From Bacteroidota bacterium (GTDB taxonomy: Bacteria; Bacteroidota; Bacteroidia; 2-12-FULL-35-15): a DNA stretch of 64,000 nt. Below the pieces are notes generated by a model. That model did no database searches. It saw nothing but the letters and a program-made list of their open reading frames with translations, and was not told where the DNA came from. Where the stretch lies: NCBI GenBank assembly GCA_025963715.1, contig JAOQAG010000001.1:1-64000 (forward strand), read 5' to 3'. Every line of letters begins with the position of its first letter. Within the stretch, counting starts at the first letter, position 1. Positions 51,695-60,254 of this stretch are shown one piece after another. The position numbers and the translations under genes were made by a program.

Positions 51695-52871
51695 CCTTTT
51701 TTAATATACGTTGGTAAAGATGATAAAATTTTTCGCTTACTTTTTCATAACTGAAATTGGCTTTTGCGTAGCTGCTCAATTGCTGCGGATCATACACATT
51801 GTTCATTATGTTTTTGATCATTGCATTCATGGCAGTCAATAATTCTTTTTCGTTTTGCGCTGTTACCAGGATACCTTTATCTGATGTGATGTGCTCGGCA
51901 ATACCGCCAACGTTGGAAGAAATAACGGGAATGCCGCAGGCGAGCGCTTCGCTGATCACCACCGGCATGTTCTCATAATTGCTGAACATGAGGAAACAAT
52001 TGGAAGAACGCATGAGTGCGGCAATTTCAACAGTGGTTTTGGTACCGTCGAAAAATGCGAATGTGCCATAAATACCCAATTCTTTTGCCGTTTGGATGTG
52101 CGGTGCGGTATCGCCATCGCCTATAAACCAGCATTCGAAATCCGTGCGCTGTGCCGCTAATTTTGCGATGGCGCGCAGCATTCCTGAAATATTTTTATGC
52201 GGATCATCCAACGTGGAAATGTGCAGTAATTTTACTTTTTGCGGAACAGTTTTTACAGGCGGAGAAAATAAATGGGTGTCCACCACATTGTACACGATCT
52301 CATAATTCCCGGGCAAGCCTTTTGAAATCATCGCATCGCGTAAATTTTTGGAAACAGGCGTTACACAGGCAGCATTGGAAACAATTTTTTTAGAGATCCA
52401 TTTTTGCAAGCCGCCCAATTGCATGTTTTTTTCGGGAAGATAAATGGTGCTGTGCTCTGTAATGATGTATGGAATGTGTTTGAATTTTTTCAGATACAAG
52501 GCAATGATCCCGGAAGGATATAAAATGTTGTGATGCACCAGGTCGATCACCGGCATTTTTTGTTGAACCGCTTTTAAGCCCATGGAATAAGCCTTTGCGC
52601 TCCGCACCAGTTTTTGAAGCTGCGAAATAAGCGGAATAGAATGCTGTACTTTTTTGTAATACACATTTACTGCATGCACATTGTTTACAGTACTTTCCGT
52701 GGTCTCGTATTTTTGTTTGCAACCTGCATCCGAACACACATTCAGCGCCACCACATTTGCATTCAGGGCAACAGCTTCCGCGTGTTTCTGAACAAAATTT
52801 CCAAGGGTCGGTAATACACGGTTGGGATACCAGCCGGAGAGAAAAAGTATGTTGAGTCGTTTTTCCGCCAC
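51687..52871 (-). CDS. Family 4 glycosyltransferase
   Basis: A 394-residue GT-B enzyme. The start LNILFLSGWYPNRVLPTLGN FVQKHAEAV is the usual N-terminal fold. The C-terminal half has VKLLHISTLDDPHKNISGML (about 220-240), CWFIGDGDT and the E-x7-E region SNYENMPVVISEALACGIPV (about 298-317), then SSNVGGIAEHI. The N-terminal NFVQKHA motif is typical of transferases in exopolysaccharide operons. It overlaps the flippase gene by eight bases and starts three bases after the copper ATPase, an odd functional mix that suggests a shared transcript by chance of arrangement. Confidence 0.93.
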   Translation of the reverse strand: MAEKRLNILFLSGWYPNRVLPTLGNFVQKHAEAVALNANVVALNVCSDAGCKQKYETTESTVNNVHAVNVYYKKVQHSIPLISQLQKLVRSAKAYSMGLKAVQQKMPVIDLVHHNILYPSGIIALYLKKFKHIPYIITEHSTIYLPEKNMQLGGLQKWISKKIVSNAACVTPVSKNLRDAMISKGLPGNYEIVYNVVDTHLFSPPVKTVPQKVKLLHISTLDDPHKNISGMLRAIAKLAAQRTDFECWFIGDGDTAPHIQTAKELGIYGTFAFFDGTKTTVEIAALMRSSNCFLMFSNYENMPVVISEALACGIPVISSNVGGIAEHITSDKGILVTAQNEKELLTAMNAMIKNIMNNVYDPQQLSSYAKANFSYEKVSEKFYHLYQRILKKDV

Positions 52872-52874
52872 TGA

Positions 52875-55016
52875 CTACTTTAATTTTTTAGTTTTTAAGC
52901 GGATGGAATTTCCGATCACGATCACGTCTGAAAAAGCCATGGTAAGTGCGCCAATCGTAGGATTTAAAAATCCCATGGCGGCAACCGGAATGGCAACAAT
53001 GTTGTAAAAAAATGCCCAGAATAAATTTTGTTTGATCGTGATGAGTGTATGTTTGCTGATGAGGTGCGCTTCCAGCAAAGGCGACAGGTCGTTGTTTTTT
53101 AACAATACAATTTGAGCAGATTGAATGGCCACTTGTGTAGCATTGCTGAGCGAAATACCAACCGATGCTTTTGCCAGTGCAGGCGCATCATTCACGCCAT
53201 CGCCCACCATGGCGGTAGGTTGTTCGTTATTTAATTTCTCCAGCAATTCAAGCTTTTGTGCCGGTAATTGCCCGCTGTACACGGAGGTGATGCCAATTTC
53301 GGCAGCCAGCATTTCACATTTTTTGCGACTGTCGCCACTCAGTAAAACCGTGTTGATGCCATTGGCATTGAATGCTGCAACTGTCTGTTTTACATTGTTC
53401 TTCAGCTGATCTTCCAGGTCTACGGTTGCGATCAGCTCATTGTTTTTCAGTAAATAAATACTGTGTGAATCTCCGGCAATTTGTTTGTCAAGTATCTTTG
53501 ATGATCCCGCCCTGTAAGTGTTTCCTGTTTCATCTGTTGCAGAAATACCGAGTCCTTTTTCTTCTTTTACATCATTCAGTTTGCGCAGCTGTGTGTTATC
53601 TTTTAAGGCGTTCACAATTGATTTTGCAAGCGGGTGGGAGGAATGCTGCTCGAGGCTGTATAAAATTTCTTCCGCTTCTTTTTTATCTGTGTTGTTGTAT
53701 AAATTAACGTTGCGGACCTGAAATTCGCCGGTAGTAAGCGTTCCGGTTTTATCGAATACAATATTTTTAATTTTTGCAAATTCTTCCAGTGTATTTCCAC
53801 CTTTGATCAGGATTCCTTTTTTTGCAGCGCGGCCAATTCCTACCATCACGGCTGTGGGCGTTGCCAATCCCATGGCGCAGGGGCAGGAAATCACCATTAC
53901 AGCAATGCTGCTCATGATGGCTTCGCGAAAAGCGATGTGAAACGCAAAATACGAAAGCAGGAATGTAAGGATGGAGATCCCCAATACTACCGGAACAAAA
54001 ATAGCGCTGATCTTATCGCCCAATTTTTGAATATCGGGTTTGGATTGCTGCGCTTTTTTTACCAGCTCAATTATTTTTGCAAGCACGGTTTCATCGCCAA
54101 CCAATTCGGCCCGCATACGGATGTTGCCGTTTACCACGATGGTGCCGCCGATCACCTTGCCGGAAATACTTTTATCTACCGGAATGCTTTCGCCCGTCAG
54201 CATGGATTCGTCGATGCTGGCATCACCCGAAATAATTTCGCCATCTACCGGAATTTTATCGCCTGTATTTACCTGGATGAGCGCACCTACGTGAATATTT
54301 TTGTATTCTACTTCGGTGATCACTTCGCGGCCGAATTGCAGACTGATGAGCTTTGCTTTTACTACCTGCAGCACACTTAATTCTTTTAATGCCGTAGTGG
54401 TCTGTTTTACGGAGCGGTGCTCAAATACATTTCCCAAGAGCACTAATGTGATGATGGTGGCGGTGGTTTCGAAAAAAAGATAATTGTGAATTTCGTGCGT
54501 GCCATTGTATAGATACATCCCGGAAAGACTGTAAACAAAAGCAGAAGTGGAACCAATGAATACCAGCACATCCATGTTCGGGACACCGGCTTTTAAGGAG
54601 CCAAATGCACTTTTACCGAATTGCAGCATGCCAATAATAAATACAGGCAGGCACAGCAGCAATTGTATCCAGGGCTGGTTCAGGATAAAATCGTGGCCGA
54701 ATACCATGTGGCTGAGAAAAAGGGGAATGGTAAAAGGAAGCGTAAAATAAAAGCGCTTTTCGATGGACGACATTTTACCTTCATTTTCGGCTTTGGTTTT
54801 GGCGTCAATTACCTTGTAACCAATGCTATTGATGCCGTCAATGATGGAAGGCAGCTTTTTTTTATCGTTCAGCACAAAGGATGCTTCGCCGGTCGCAAAA
54901 CTAACGTATACGTCTTCCAGTCCTTTTTTTTGCAGATTTTTGGTGATGCCCAGTGCGCAATTGGCACAGTCCATTCCCTCTACCTGAAGCGTGATATGAT
55001 TTGATTGAGATGCCAT
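52875..55016 (-). CDS. copA: Copper-type P1B ATPase
   Basis: A 713-residue heavy-metal pump. It has an N-terminal HMA domain with GMDCANCA (Cys17 and Cys20), eight membrane helices, TGES in the actuator loop, SCPCAMGLATP with the CPC metal site (about 376-386), the phosphorylated aspartate in DKTGTLTTG (about 420), SSHPLAKS as the HP motif and MVGDGVNDAPAL. The last helix reads GALTMAFSDVIVIGNSIRL, so the usual second serine of the CopA MxSS motif is Asp; AFFYNIVAIPVAA matches the YN copper site. The frame extends upstream to 55082, but the ATG at 55016 places the HMA domain directly at the start and avoids a hydrophobic leader unlike this family. Confidence 0.93.
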   Translation of the reverse strand: MASQSNHITLQVEGMDCANCALGITKNLQKKGLEDVYVSFATGEASFVLNDKKKLPSIIDGINSIGYKVIDAKTKAENEGKMSSIEKRFYFTLPFTIPLFLSHMVFGHDFILNQPWIQLLLCLPVFIIGMLQFGKSAFGSLKAGVPNMDVLVFIGSTSAFVYSLSGMYLYNGTHEIHNYLFFETTATIITLVLLGNVFEHRSVKQTTTALKELSVLQVVKAKLISLQFGREVITEVEYKNIHVGALIQVNTGDKIPVDGEIISGDASIDESMLTGESIPVDKSISGKVIGGTIVVNGNIRMRAELVGDETVLAKIIELVKKAQQSKPDIQKLGDKISAIFVPVVLGISILTFLLSYFAFHIAFREAIMSSIAVMVISCPCAMGLATPTAVMVGIGRAAKKGILIKGGNTLEEFAKIKNIVFDKTGTLTTGEFQVRNVNLYNNTDKKEAEEILYSLEQHSSHPLAKSIVNALKDNTQLRKLNDVKEEKGLGISATDETGNTYRAGSSKILDKQIAGDSHSIYLLKNNELIATVDLEDQLKNNVKQTVAAFNANGINTVLLSGDSRKKCEMLAAEIGITSVYSGQLPAQKLELLEKLNNEQPTAMVGDGVNDAPALAKASVGISLSNATQVAIQSAQIVLLKNNDLSPLLEAHLISKHTLITIKQNLFWAFFYNIVAIPVAAMGFLNPTIGALTMAFSDVIVIGNSIRLKTKKLK

Positions 55017-55109
55017 TGATTTCAACAAATTTACGAAATTAAGAGAGGGTAAAACGATTAATAAGTTCAAATATTTTGTCAAGAAAGTTTTACAATTTGT
55101 AAAAAATGG

Positions 55110-55117
55110 TATATTTG
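55110..55117 (+). promoter_or_regulatory. Putative -7 box of tRNA-His
   Basis: TATATTTG, an exact TAnnTTTG match, ends 17 bases before the mature tRNA. A TTG lies only ten bases upstream, too near for a -33 element, so the promoter is only partly supported. Confidence 0.5.
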
Positions 55118-55134
55118 CAGCCTCAAAAGTAAAT

Positions 55135-55209
55135 GGTGGCCATAGTTCAGTTGGTTAGAATATCGGTTTGTGGTACCGAGGGTCGTGGGTTCGAGCCCCA
55201 TTGGCCACC
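55135..55209 (+). tRNA. tRNA-His (GTG anticodon)
   Basis: A 75-base cloverleaf. The acceptor stem GTGGCCA (55136-55142) pairs with TGGCCAC (55202-55208). The extra 5' G of histidine tRNAs is G55135, paired with the discriminator C55209. The anticodon stem TCGGT/ACCGA encloses the loop TTGTGGT with anticodon GTG at 55170-55172. The T-arm reads GTGGGTTCGAGCCCC. The CCA end is not encoded. A terminator follows at 55226. Confidence 0.97.
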
Positions 55210-55225
55210 CAAAAAAACAAAAATC

Positions 55226-55254
55226 AAAGCCTTGCATGCGCAGGGCTTTTTTTG
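55226..55254 (+). terminator. Terminator after tRNA-His
   Basis: AAAGCCTTGC ATGC GCAGGGCTTTTTTT: a seven-base stem with one G-T pair and a T-run. It separates the tRNA from purB, which starts 30 bases later. Confidence 0.8.
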
Positions 55255-55283
55255 CTTTTACATTAGTCTTAAAATGCTTTGTA

Positions 55284-56630
55284 ATGAGTGTACTTAATAA
55301 ACTCACTGCCATTTCGCCTGTAGATGGCCGCTATCGTAACGCTACTGAAAAGCTTGCCGATTATTTTTCGGAAGCGGCACTGATCAAATACCGCGTACTG
55401 GTGGAGATCGAATATTTTATTGCCTTGTGCGAACTGCCATTGCCGCAGTTACAAGGCTTTGATAAAGCCTTGTATCCTGCTTTGCGCGAGATCTATACAA
55501 ACTTTAGGGAAGAAGATGCGCAGCGTATCAAAGACATTGAAAAAACAACCAACCACGATGTAAAAGCCGTGGAATATTTTATCAAGGAAAAGCTGGATGT
55601 GTTGAAACTTGAGGAGCAAAAAGAGTTTATCCATTTTGGTTTGACCTCGCAGGATATAAATAATACAGCCATTCCGTATTCGGTGAAAGATGCGATGAAT
55701 GAGTGTTTGTATCCTGTTTTGGAAGAGGTTGTAAACAAACTTTCTGCATTGGCAACGGAGTGGAAAGATGTATCGATGCTGGCGCGTACACACGGGCAGC
55801 CTGCATCACCAACGCGTTTGGGGAAAGAGATCAATGTGTTTGTAGCGCGTTTGAATAACCAGATCGGGCAATTAAAAGCGGTGCCGTACGGTGCAAAATT
55901 CGGAGGCGCTACCGGCAACATGAATGCGCACCACGTGGCGTATCCGCAAATCGACTGGCTGGCGTTTGCGAATGGTTTTGTAAATCAATCATTGGGTTTG
56001 GACCGTTCGTATCCAACCACACAAATTGAGCATTACGATAATTTTGCTGCGTATTGCGATGCACTGAAACGCATCAATACGATCCTGATCGATCTGGACC
56101 GCGATATCTGGACGTATGTTTCCATGGATTATTTCAAACAAAAGATCAAAGCAGGTGAGATCGGCTCTTCGGCGATGCCGCACAAAGTGAACCCGATCGA
56201 TTTTGAAAATTCGGAAGGGAATTTAGGAGTTGCGAATGCTTTGTTCGAACATCTTTCTGCAAAATTACCGATCTCGCGTTTGCAGCGTGATTTAACAGAT
56301 TCCACGGTTTTGAGAAATGTGGGCGTTCCGTTGGCACACAGCTTGATAGCGTACAAATCATTATTGAAAGGCTTGGATAAACTGATCCTGAACAAAGAAG
56401 CGTTTGAAAAAGATTTGGACAATAACTGGGCGGTAGTTGCGGAAGCATTACAAACAGTGTTGCGCAGGGAAGGTTATCCAAAACCATACGAAGCATTAAA
56501 AGAATTAACGCGCACGAATACGCACATTACAAAAGAAAGCATTGCTGCATTTATTGATACGCTGAATGTGAGCGATGCGATCAAAAAAGAATTGAAAAAC
56601 ATTACTCCGTCCAATTACACGGGGATCTAA
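55284..56630 (+). CDS. purB: Adenylosuccinate lyase
   Basis: A 448-residue homotetrameric enzyme of purine synthesis that splits SAICAR and adenylosuccinate, releasing fumarate. It starts LTAISPVDGRYRNATEKLAD, the family's normal N-terminus, and has TSQDINNTAIPYSVKDA, ARTHGQPASPTRLGKE with the catalytic histidine, and the signature GSSAMPHKVNPIDFENSEGN (about 292-311). The frame is open upstream to 55170, within the tRNA, but that region is not protein-like; the ATG at 55284 gives the normal start. The 12-base gap to the next gene would allow co-transcription. Confidence 0.97.
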   Translation: MSVLNKLTAISPVDGRYRNATEKLADYFSEAALIKYRVLVEIEYFIALCELPLPQLQGFDKALYPALREIYTNFREEDAQRIKDIEKTTNHDVKAVEYFIKEKLDVLKLEEQKEFIHFGLTSQDINNTAIPYSVKDAMNECLYPVLEEVVNKLSALATEWKDVSMLARTHGQPASPTRLGKEINVFVARLNNQIGQLKAVPYGAKFGGATGNMNAHHVAYPQIDWLAFANGFVNQSLGLDRSYPTTQIEHYDNFAAYCDALKRINTILIDLDRDIWTYVSMDYFKQKIKAGEIGSSAMPHKVNPIDFENSEGNLGVANALFEHLSAKLPISRLQRDLTDSTVLRNVGVPLAHSLIAYKSLLKGLDKLILNKEAFEKDLDNNWAVVAEALQTVLRREGYPKPYEALKELTRTNTHITKESIAAFIDTLNVSDAIKKELKNITPSNYTGI

Positions 56631-56642
56631 AAAAACAGAGCG

Positions 56643-57065
56643 ATGAAAAAAATAATTCTCCGGGTTTTAGCAGCAACATTGATTGGAATGTTATTTTTAA
56701 ATTCCTGCGCCAAAGATGATACGACTACACCGGAAAGTACATCCGGCGGTGACCCGAGAGCAAAATTTCATGGACACTGGTTTATTTCGGAACACAGTTC
56801 TATCGCTGGAAACAGCAGCTATTATGTAGATATTGCAGATTCATCCAATACAACCAATATTTTATTCGCTTATCTGAATGGTTATCATACCAAAATCCGG
56901 GCAACCGTAAGCGGGAACAACCTGGCTATTCCGTTGCAGATGGTGGAAGGAAATAATGTATCGGGTGCTGGAACGCTGGCAAATGCAAACCAGATCAACC
57001 TGAGTTACCTGGTGGGTTTGGGAGGTTCGAGCTACGATACGATCACTGCCGTTTTAACGAAATAA
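56643..57065 (+). CDS. Putative lipoprotein of unknown function
   Basis: A 140-residue exported protein. Its signal peptide ends in a lipobox, MLFLNSC, with Cys22 the lipidated residue, followed by KDDTTTPESTSGGDPRAKFHG, a linker and a small beta-rich domain (about 45-140) with HGHWFISEHSSIAGNSSYYV. This short calycin- or lipocalin-like pattern is frequent in Bacteroidota lipoproteins of unknown role. No enzymatic motif is seen. It probably follows purB on the same message but shares no pathway with it. Its last 25 bases have a diverged copy at 57357-57381. Confidence 0.85.
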   Translation: MKKIILRVLAATLIGMLFLNSCAKDDTTTPESTSGGDPRAKFHGHWFISEHSSIAGNSSYYVDIADSSNTTNILFAYLNGYHTKIRATVSGNNLAIPLQMVEGNNVSGAGTLANANQINLSYLVGLGGSSYDTITAVLTK

Positions 57066-57348
57066 AAACAAATTTAATGTAGCTGAACTGTGTTTGTTTT
57101 CCACCACATAAGGCACAAAGAAAACATAAGGAATTGTGTAACATGCCAATGTTGTTATGTGTTTTTAATTGATTGTGCCATTGTTGTGTTAAAATAGGCG
57201 GGACGTCTGTTAAATTTGAGGTAGCGGGACGATACGCCCAACGTGAGAAATAAAAACAAATTTAATATTGCTAAACTGTGTTTTCTTTCCACCACATACC
57301 GCACAAAAGAAAACATAAGGAATTGTGTAACATACTAATGTTTGTTGT
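57059..57348 (+). repeat. 102-bp direct repeat pair downstream of the lipoprotein gene
   Basis: GAAATAAAAACAAATTTAAT starts both copies, at 57059 and 57247 (offset 188). Both continue through CTGTGTTT, CCACCACATA, CACAAA and AAACATAAGGAATTGTGTAA plus CAT with few changes. The 3' end of the gene is also copied imperfectly before the terminator (57039-57063 and 57357-57381, 21 of 25 bases equal). The 424-base gap contains these duplications, a terminator and no gene. Confidence 0.75.
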
Positions 57349-57382
57349 GGATTAGGACGATTACAGCTATTTTAACGAAATG

Positions 57383-57413
57383 AAAAATGCCCGCTGTGTG
57401 AGCGGGCATTTTT
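57383..57413. terminator. Bidirectional terminator
   Basis: AAAAATGCCCGC TGTGTGA GCGGGCATTTTT: seven G-C-rich pairs with A and T runs on either side, suited to both strands. It lies between the lipoprotein gene and the convergent outer-membrane-barrel gene. It is 318 bases after the lipoprotein stop, beyond the duplicated block. Confidence 0.9.
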
Positions 57414-57489
57414 ATGTTATACAAACAAAATTCAATATCTTTTTTACACACAGCGTCTTGATTCTTGCTACTTGTGTCTTGAATCTCTT

Positions 57490-58131
57490 TTATTCCACAT
57501 ACGTTGGTGAATTGCAGCTTTCTTTCCGTCCTGCAAATTCATATTTTAATCCCAGGCGTAATTCAAAATCGCTGTTGTTAACATGCACCGGTGCGCTTAT
57601 GTAGGCAGGCATTACATCGGGAACATAAAATCCTTCCACAAAAAATTTAAAGTTGGTATAGCTTACCAGTTCCAATCCGGCACCGGCAGCTAAACTCACA
57701 TGCAGCGGCAGGTAACTTCCTGCAATTGCCGGTGATGAGGATGCCTGCGCGAGTGTATATTCCAATCGCGGACCAACCAGCACATACGGGATAATGTTGT
57801 ACATTTCATACCGTACTTTCAGGTAATTATTCCATGATAAATATTGGAGCTTGTTGGCATACGTTGCCTCGGGTTGCTTGTCCACAGAACCTTTTTGATT
57901 GTATTGAATTTCGGAAATCCAGCGTACATTATCGTGGCTAAGCATTTCCAAAAACACGCTGGCGTTAAACCCAAATACATATCCTTTGCGGGAAAGGGCA
58001 AGCGGATCATGAAACTTGAATTTTTGATTTGCCGCAGTCGCGCCCAACGTTACCGCCATGCTGTTTAAAAACTGCGCATGGATCTGTAACGAGAGTGAAA
58101 ATAAAAGTGCAGCTAAAAATTTCTTTTTCAT
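57490..58131 (-). CDS. Outer-membrane beta-barrel protein
   Basis: A 213-residue exported protein: signal peptide (1-19, ending LQIHAQ), then alternating polar/apolar strands with FLNSMAVTLGAT, GYVFGFNASVFLEML, WISEIQYNQKGS, PYVLVGPRLEYTL and a final ELRLGLKYEFAGR. This pattern matches eight-stranded barrels of the porT/OmpX-like group common in this phylum. A C-terminal FKFFVEGFYVPDVMP section extends a loop. No specific function is indicated; PorT-like proteins can serve T9SS, but this one has no diagnostic residues. It stands alone before fabD. Confidence 0.8.
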   Translation of the reverse strand: MKKKFLAALLFSLSLQIHAQFLNSMAVTLGATAANQKFKFHDPLALSRKGYVFGFNASVFLEMLSHDNVRWISEIQYNQKGSVDKQPEATYANKLQYLSWNNYLKVRYEMYNIIPYVLVGPRLEYTLAQASSSPAIAGSYLPLHVSLAAGAGLELVSYTNFKFFVEGFYVPDVMPAYISAPVHVNNSDFELRLGLKYEFAGRKESCNSPTYVE

Positions 58132-58199
58132 GATAATAGAACGTAATGTCAGAGAAAATAGTGTGCCATCCGGTTGTGTGTTTTACAGCAAAATGTTGC

Positions 58200-59084
58200 T
58201 TATGCACTCATTGCTTCCACATCAGGATTTATTTTTTTAACCAGTCCCTGCAATACTTTACCCGGGCCAACTTCAATAAACGTAGTAGCGCCATCGGCAA
58301 TCATTTGCTGAACGGTTTGTGTCCATTTTACAGAGCCGGTAAGCTGTGCAATTAAATTTTTCTGAATTTCAGCAGGATCAACAACTGCATTTGCTGTTAC
58401 ATTCTGGTATACCGGGCAAACGGGAGTGTGGAACTTTGTAGCATTGATGGCTTCTTCCAATTCCACGGCTGCAGGCTGCATCAAAGGAGAATGGAATGCT
58501 CCGCCAACAGGCAATACCAGTGCGCGTTTTGCACCCGCAGCTTTTAATTGTTCGCAGGCAATATTTACACCGTCGATGCTGCCGGAGATCACCAATTGTC
58601 CCGGACAGTTATAATTTGCAGGTACTACCACGTTTCCGGCTGCTGTGATTTCCGCACAAATGCGTTCCACAATTTTATCATCGAGGTTAAGCACTGCCGC
58701 CATGGTAGAAGGATTGAGCTCACATGCCTTTTGCATGGCCATGGCGCGTTTGTATACCAATGTTAATGCATCTTCAAAGGTTAATGTTTTATTGACAACG
58801 AGTGCTGAAAATTCGCCAAGGCTGTGTCCCGCCACCATATCCGGTTGCAGACTATCGCCCAGCGTTTTTGCTAAAATCACAGAATGTAAAAATATAGCCG
58901 GTTGTGTTACCTGGGTTTGTTTTAATTCTTCAGCTGTTCCGCTGAACATGGTATCGGTGATGCGGAAACCAAGTATGTCGTTGGCTTTTTCAAATAATTC
59001 TTTTGCCAATGGCGAATTTTCATACAGGTCTTTTCCCATCCCGGTAAATTGGGCGCCTTGTCCCGGAAATACGTAAGCTTTCAT
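58200..59084 (-). CDS. fabD: Malonyl-CoA:ACP transacylase
   Basis: A 294-residue cytosolic enzyme that loads malonyl groups onto acyl carrier protein for fatty-acid synthesis. It begins MKAYVFPGQGAQFTGMGKDL, carries the nucleophile in GHSLGEFSAL (Ser88), the substrate arginine in YKRAMAMQKA and the catalytic histidine in GGAFHSPLM (His198). The open frame continues upstream to 59114, but those ten residues are not conserved and ATG 59084 gives the standard start. It is separated from the T9SS gene upstream by a terminator. Confidence 0.96.
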   Translation of the reverse strand: MKAYVFPGQGAQFTGMGKDLYENSPLAKELFEKANDILGFRITDTMFSGTAEELKQTQVTQPAIFLHSVILAKTLGDSLQPDMVAGHSLGEFSALVVNKTLTFEDALTLVYKRAMAMQKACELNPSTMAAVLNLDDKIVERICAEITAAGNVVVPANYNCPGQLVISGSIDGVNIACEQLKAAGAKRALVLPVGGAFHSPLMQPAAVELEEAINATKFHTPVCPVYQNVTANAVVDPAEIQKNLIAQLTGSVKWTQTVQQMIADGATTFIEVGPGKVLQGLVKKINPDVEAMSA

Positions 59085-59127
59085 AGTAAATGTTTTATGA
59101 TTAATGTAATTCAATATTAGTGAAAAT

Positions 59128-59160
59128 AAAAAGAGTCCCGGTTGCAGCGGAACTCTTTTT
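59128..59160 (-). terminator. Terminator after the 327-residue T9SS gene
   Basis: AAAAAGAGT CCCG..CGGA ACTCTTTTT: an imperfect stem with A/T runs, between the T9SS gene and fabD. On the minus strand it follows the T9SS stop codon by 18 bases. Confidence 0.8.
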
Positions 59161-59178
59161 ATTCACAATGGATTGTGA

Positions 59179-60162
59179 TTATTGAATGATCAGTTTTCCG
59201 TTTTTGCAAACACCTTTACTGCTGGTCACGCTGTAAAAATAAATGCCGCTGTTCAGGTCACTTTTATTGATAATGAACTGGTTATTGCGGTCGATGTCGT
59301 TCTTCGAAACCAATTGCCCTGTTGCATTGTAAATGCTCAGCGAGAAATTCTTATCATCTCCGGAAGGAATTATCTGCATGATGGATTGATTTTCCACCGG
59401 GTTGGGGAAAAGCTTCACATCAAACGAAGATTGTTTATTCTCCGCAATGCCGCCGCCAAGGTCTTCCATGTCAATGACAATGTTATCAATGATCCAACCT
59501 GCTTTGTTGGTTTGAACGCCGTCGCTTTTAAAATTAAAACGGAACATTATTTTTTGCACGTAGTTGAGGTCGCGGTTAATACCGGAACCGTTGTACGTAG
59601 GCAACACCGCGATGAACCAGGAAAGTTTTATACGCGAATACTGCCAGGTGTTTTGAGTTCCTGTAAACGCGTAAATACCCCCCTGTATGGTATCATGGGT
59701 GTAATTGTTATAAAAGTTGGTAGGTTCAATGCTGATCACGCCCATGGAATATGTATCCACCACGTTGGTCCAGGTGTGCCCGGAATCAGCTGAGAACTCT
59801 ACATAACCGCCATCCTGCAAACTGTCGGTTTCATACTTGTGCCAAAACGAGATGGCGGCATTCGGGAAAAAGCCATACACCGACGAATCCATGGAAACGG
59901 TGAACGTTGAATGGTTGTTTATCGGGTAGGAGTTGATGGTATCCGTCATGATCGCAAACGGAGGCGTACTTGGTGTTCCGAAGAACATTTTTTGAGGGAG
60001 TCCGATCTGCCAGATGTTAGATGCGGCAGTATCGATCTCGACCAGCGATGCATTTGTTTCAAAATCAGTGTTTTCGCTTTGCACAATGGTGCTCCGCGTT
60101 TGCGCTTTTGCAGCGATGTTAAAAGTTAAAACAAATGAAATTAGAAGTAGCTTTTTTATCAT
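59179..60162 (-). CDS. T9SS type A secreted protein
   Basis: A 327-residue exported protein: signal peptide (1-20, ending IAAKAQ), a central beta-rich domain with AISFWHKYETDSLQDGGYVEF and KAGWIIDNIVIDMED (about 230), a segment resembling MAM/jelly-roll carbohydrate-binding domains, then a type A T9SS sorting domain (about 250-327) with VKLFPNPVENQSIMQI, FSLSIYNATGQLV, NSGIYFYSVTS and the end KNGKLIIQ. Attachment to the cell surface is expected from family knowledge. No catalytic residues are seen. It has the clearest -33/-7 promoter in the window, part of which lies in the terminator of the next gene upstream. Confidence 0.93.
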   Translation of the reverse strand: MIKKLLLISFVLTFNIAAKAQTRSTIVQSENTDFETNASLVEIDTAASNIWQIGLPQKMFFGTPSTPPFAIMTDTINSYPINNHSTFTVSMDSSVYGFFPNAAISFWHKYETDSLQDGGYVEFSADSGHTWTNVVDTYSMGVISIEPTNFYNNYTHDTIQGGIYAFTGTQNTWQYSRIKLSWFIAVLPTYNGSGINRDLNYVQKIMFRFNFKSDGVQTNKAGWIIDNIVIDMEDLGGGIAENKQSSFDVKLFPNPVENQSIMQIIPSGDDKNFSLSIYNATGQLVSKNDIDRNNQFIINKSDLNSGIYFYSVTSSKGVCKNGKLIIQ

Positions 60163-60185
60163 ATAACAGGTTTTAGGGGTTTAAC

Positions 60186-60216
60186 CAAATATAGGGAATA
60201 AAAAAAGAGGAAGCAA
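60186..60216 (-). promoter_or_regulatory. Promoter of the T9SS gene (-33 TTG, -7 TATATTTG)
   Basis: On the minus strand TTG (60214-60216) is followed after 20 bases by TATATTTG (60186-60193), and the ATG is 23 bases further. The spacing and both boxes match the Bacteroidota consensus. The TTG lies inside the hairpin that ends the BI-1 gene. Confidence 0.75.
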
Positions 60217-60237
60217 ATGTGTTGCTTCCTCTTTTTT
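60201..60237 (-). terminator. Terminator after the Bax-inhibitor-1 gene
   Basis: AAAAAAGAGGAAGCAA ATGTG TTGCTTCCTCTTTTTT: a perfect stem of 16 base pairs including the A/T ends. It follows the stop of the BI-1 gene by 17 bases on the minus strand and overlaps the -33 element of the next gene. Confidence 0.92.
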
Positions 60238-60254
60238 ATGAATTTATTTGTTGA

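Noticed and set aside
53937-54380. Plus-strand ORF of 147 codons opposite the copper ATPase
   Set aside because: Antisense shadow of a gene with all P-type ATPase motifs intact.
55017-55082. 22-residue N-terminal extension of the copper ATPase
   Set aside because: The HMA domain begins right after the internal ATG at 55016; the extension is not like the family and overlaps a TAAATTTG promoter-like box.
55170-55283. Longer N-terminus for PurB starting inside tRNA-His
   Set aside because: It would overlap the tRNA and its terminator. The conserved PurB N-terminus begins at the ATG at 55284.
57490-58131. PorT component of T9SS
   Set aside because: The barrel pattern and length are similar, but nothing diagnostic for PorT was seen and no other T9SS machinery gene is in the window.
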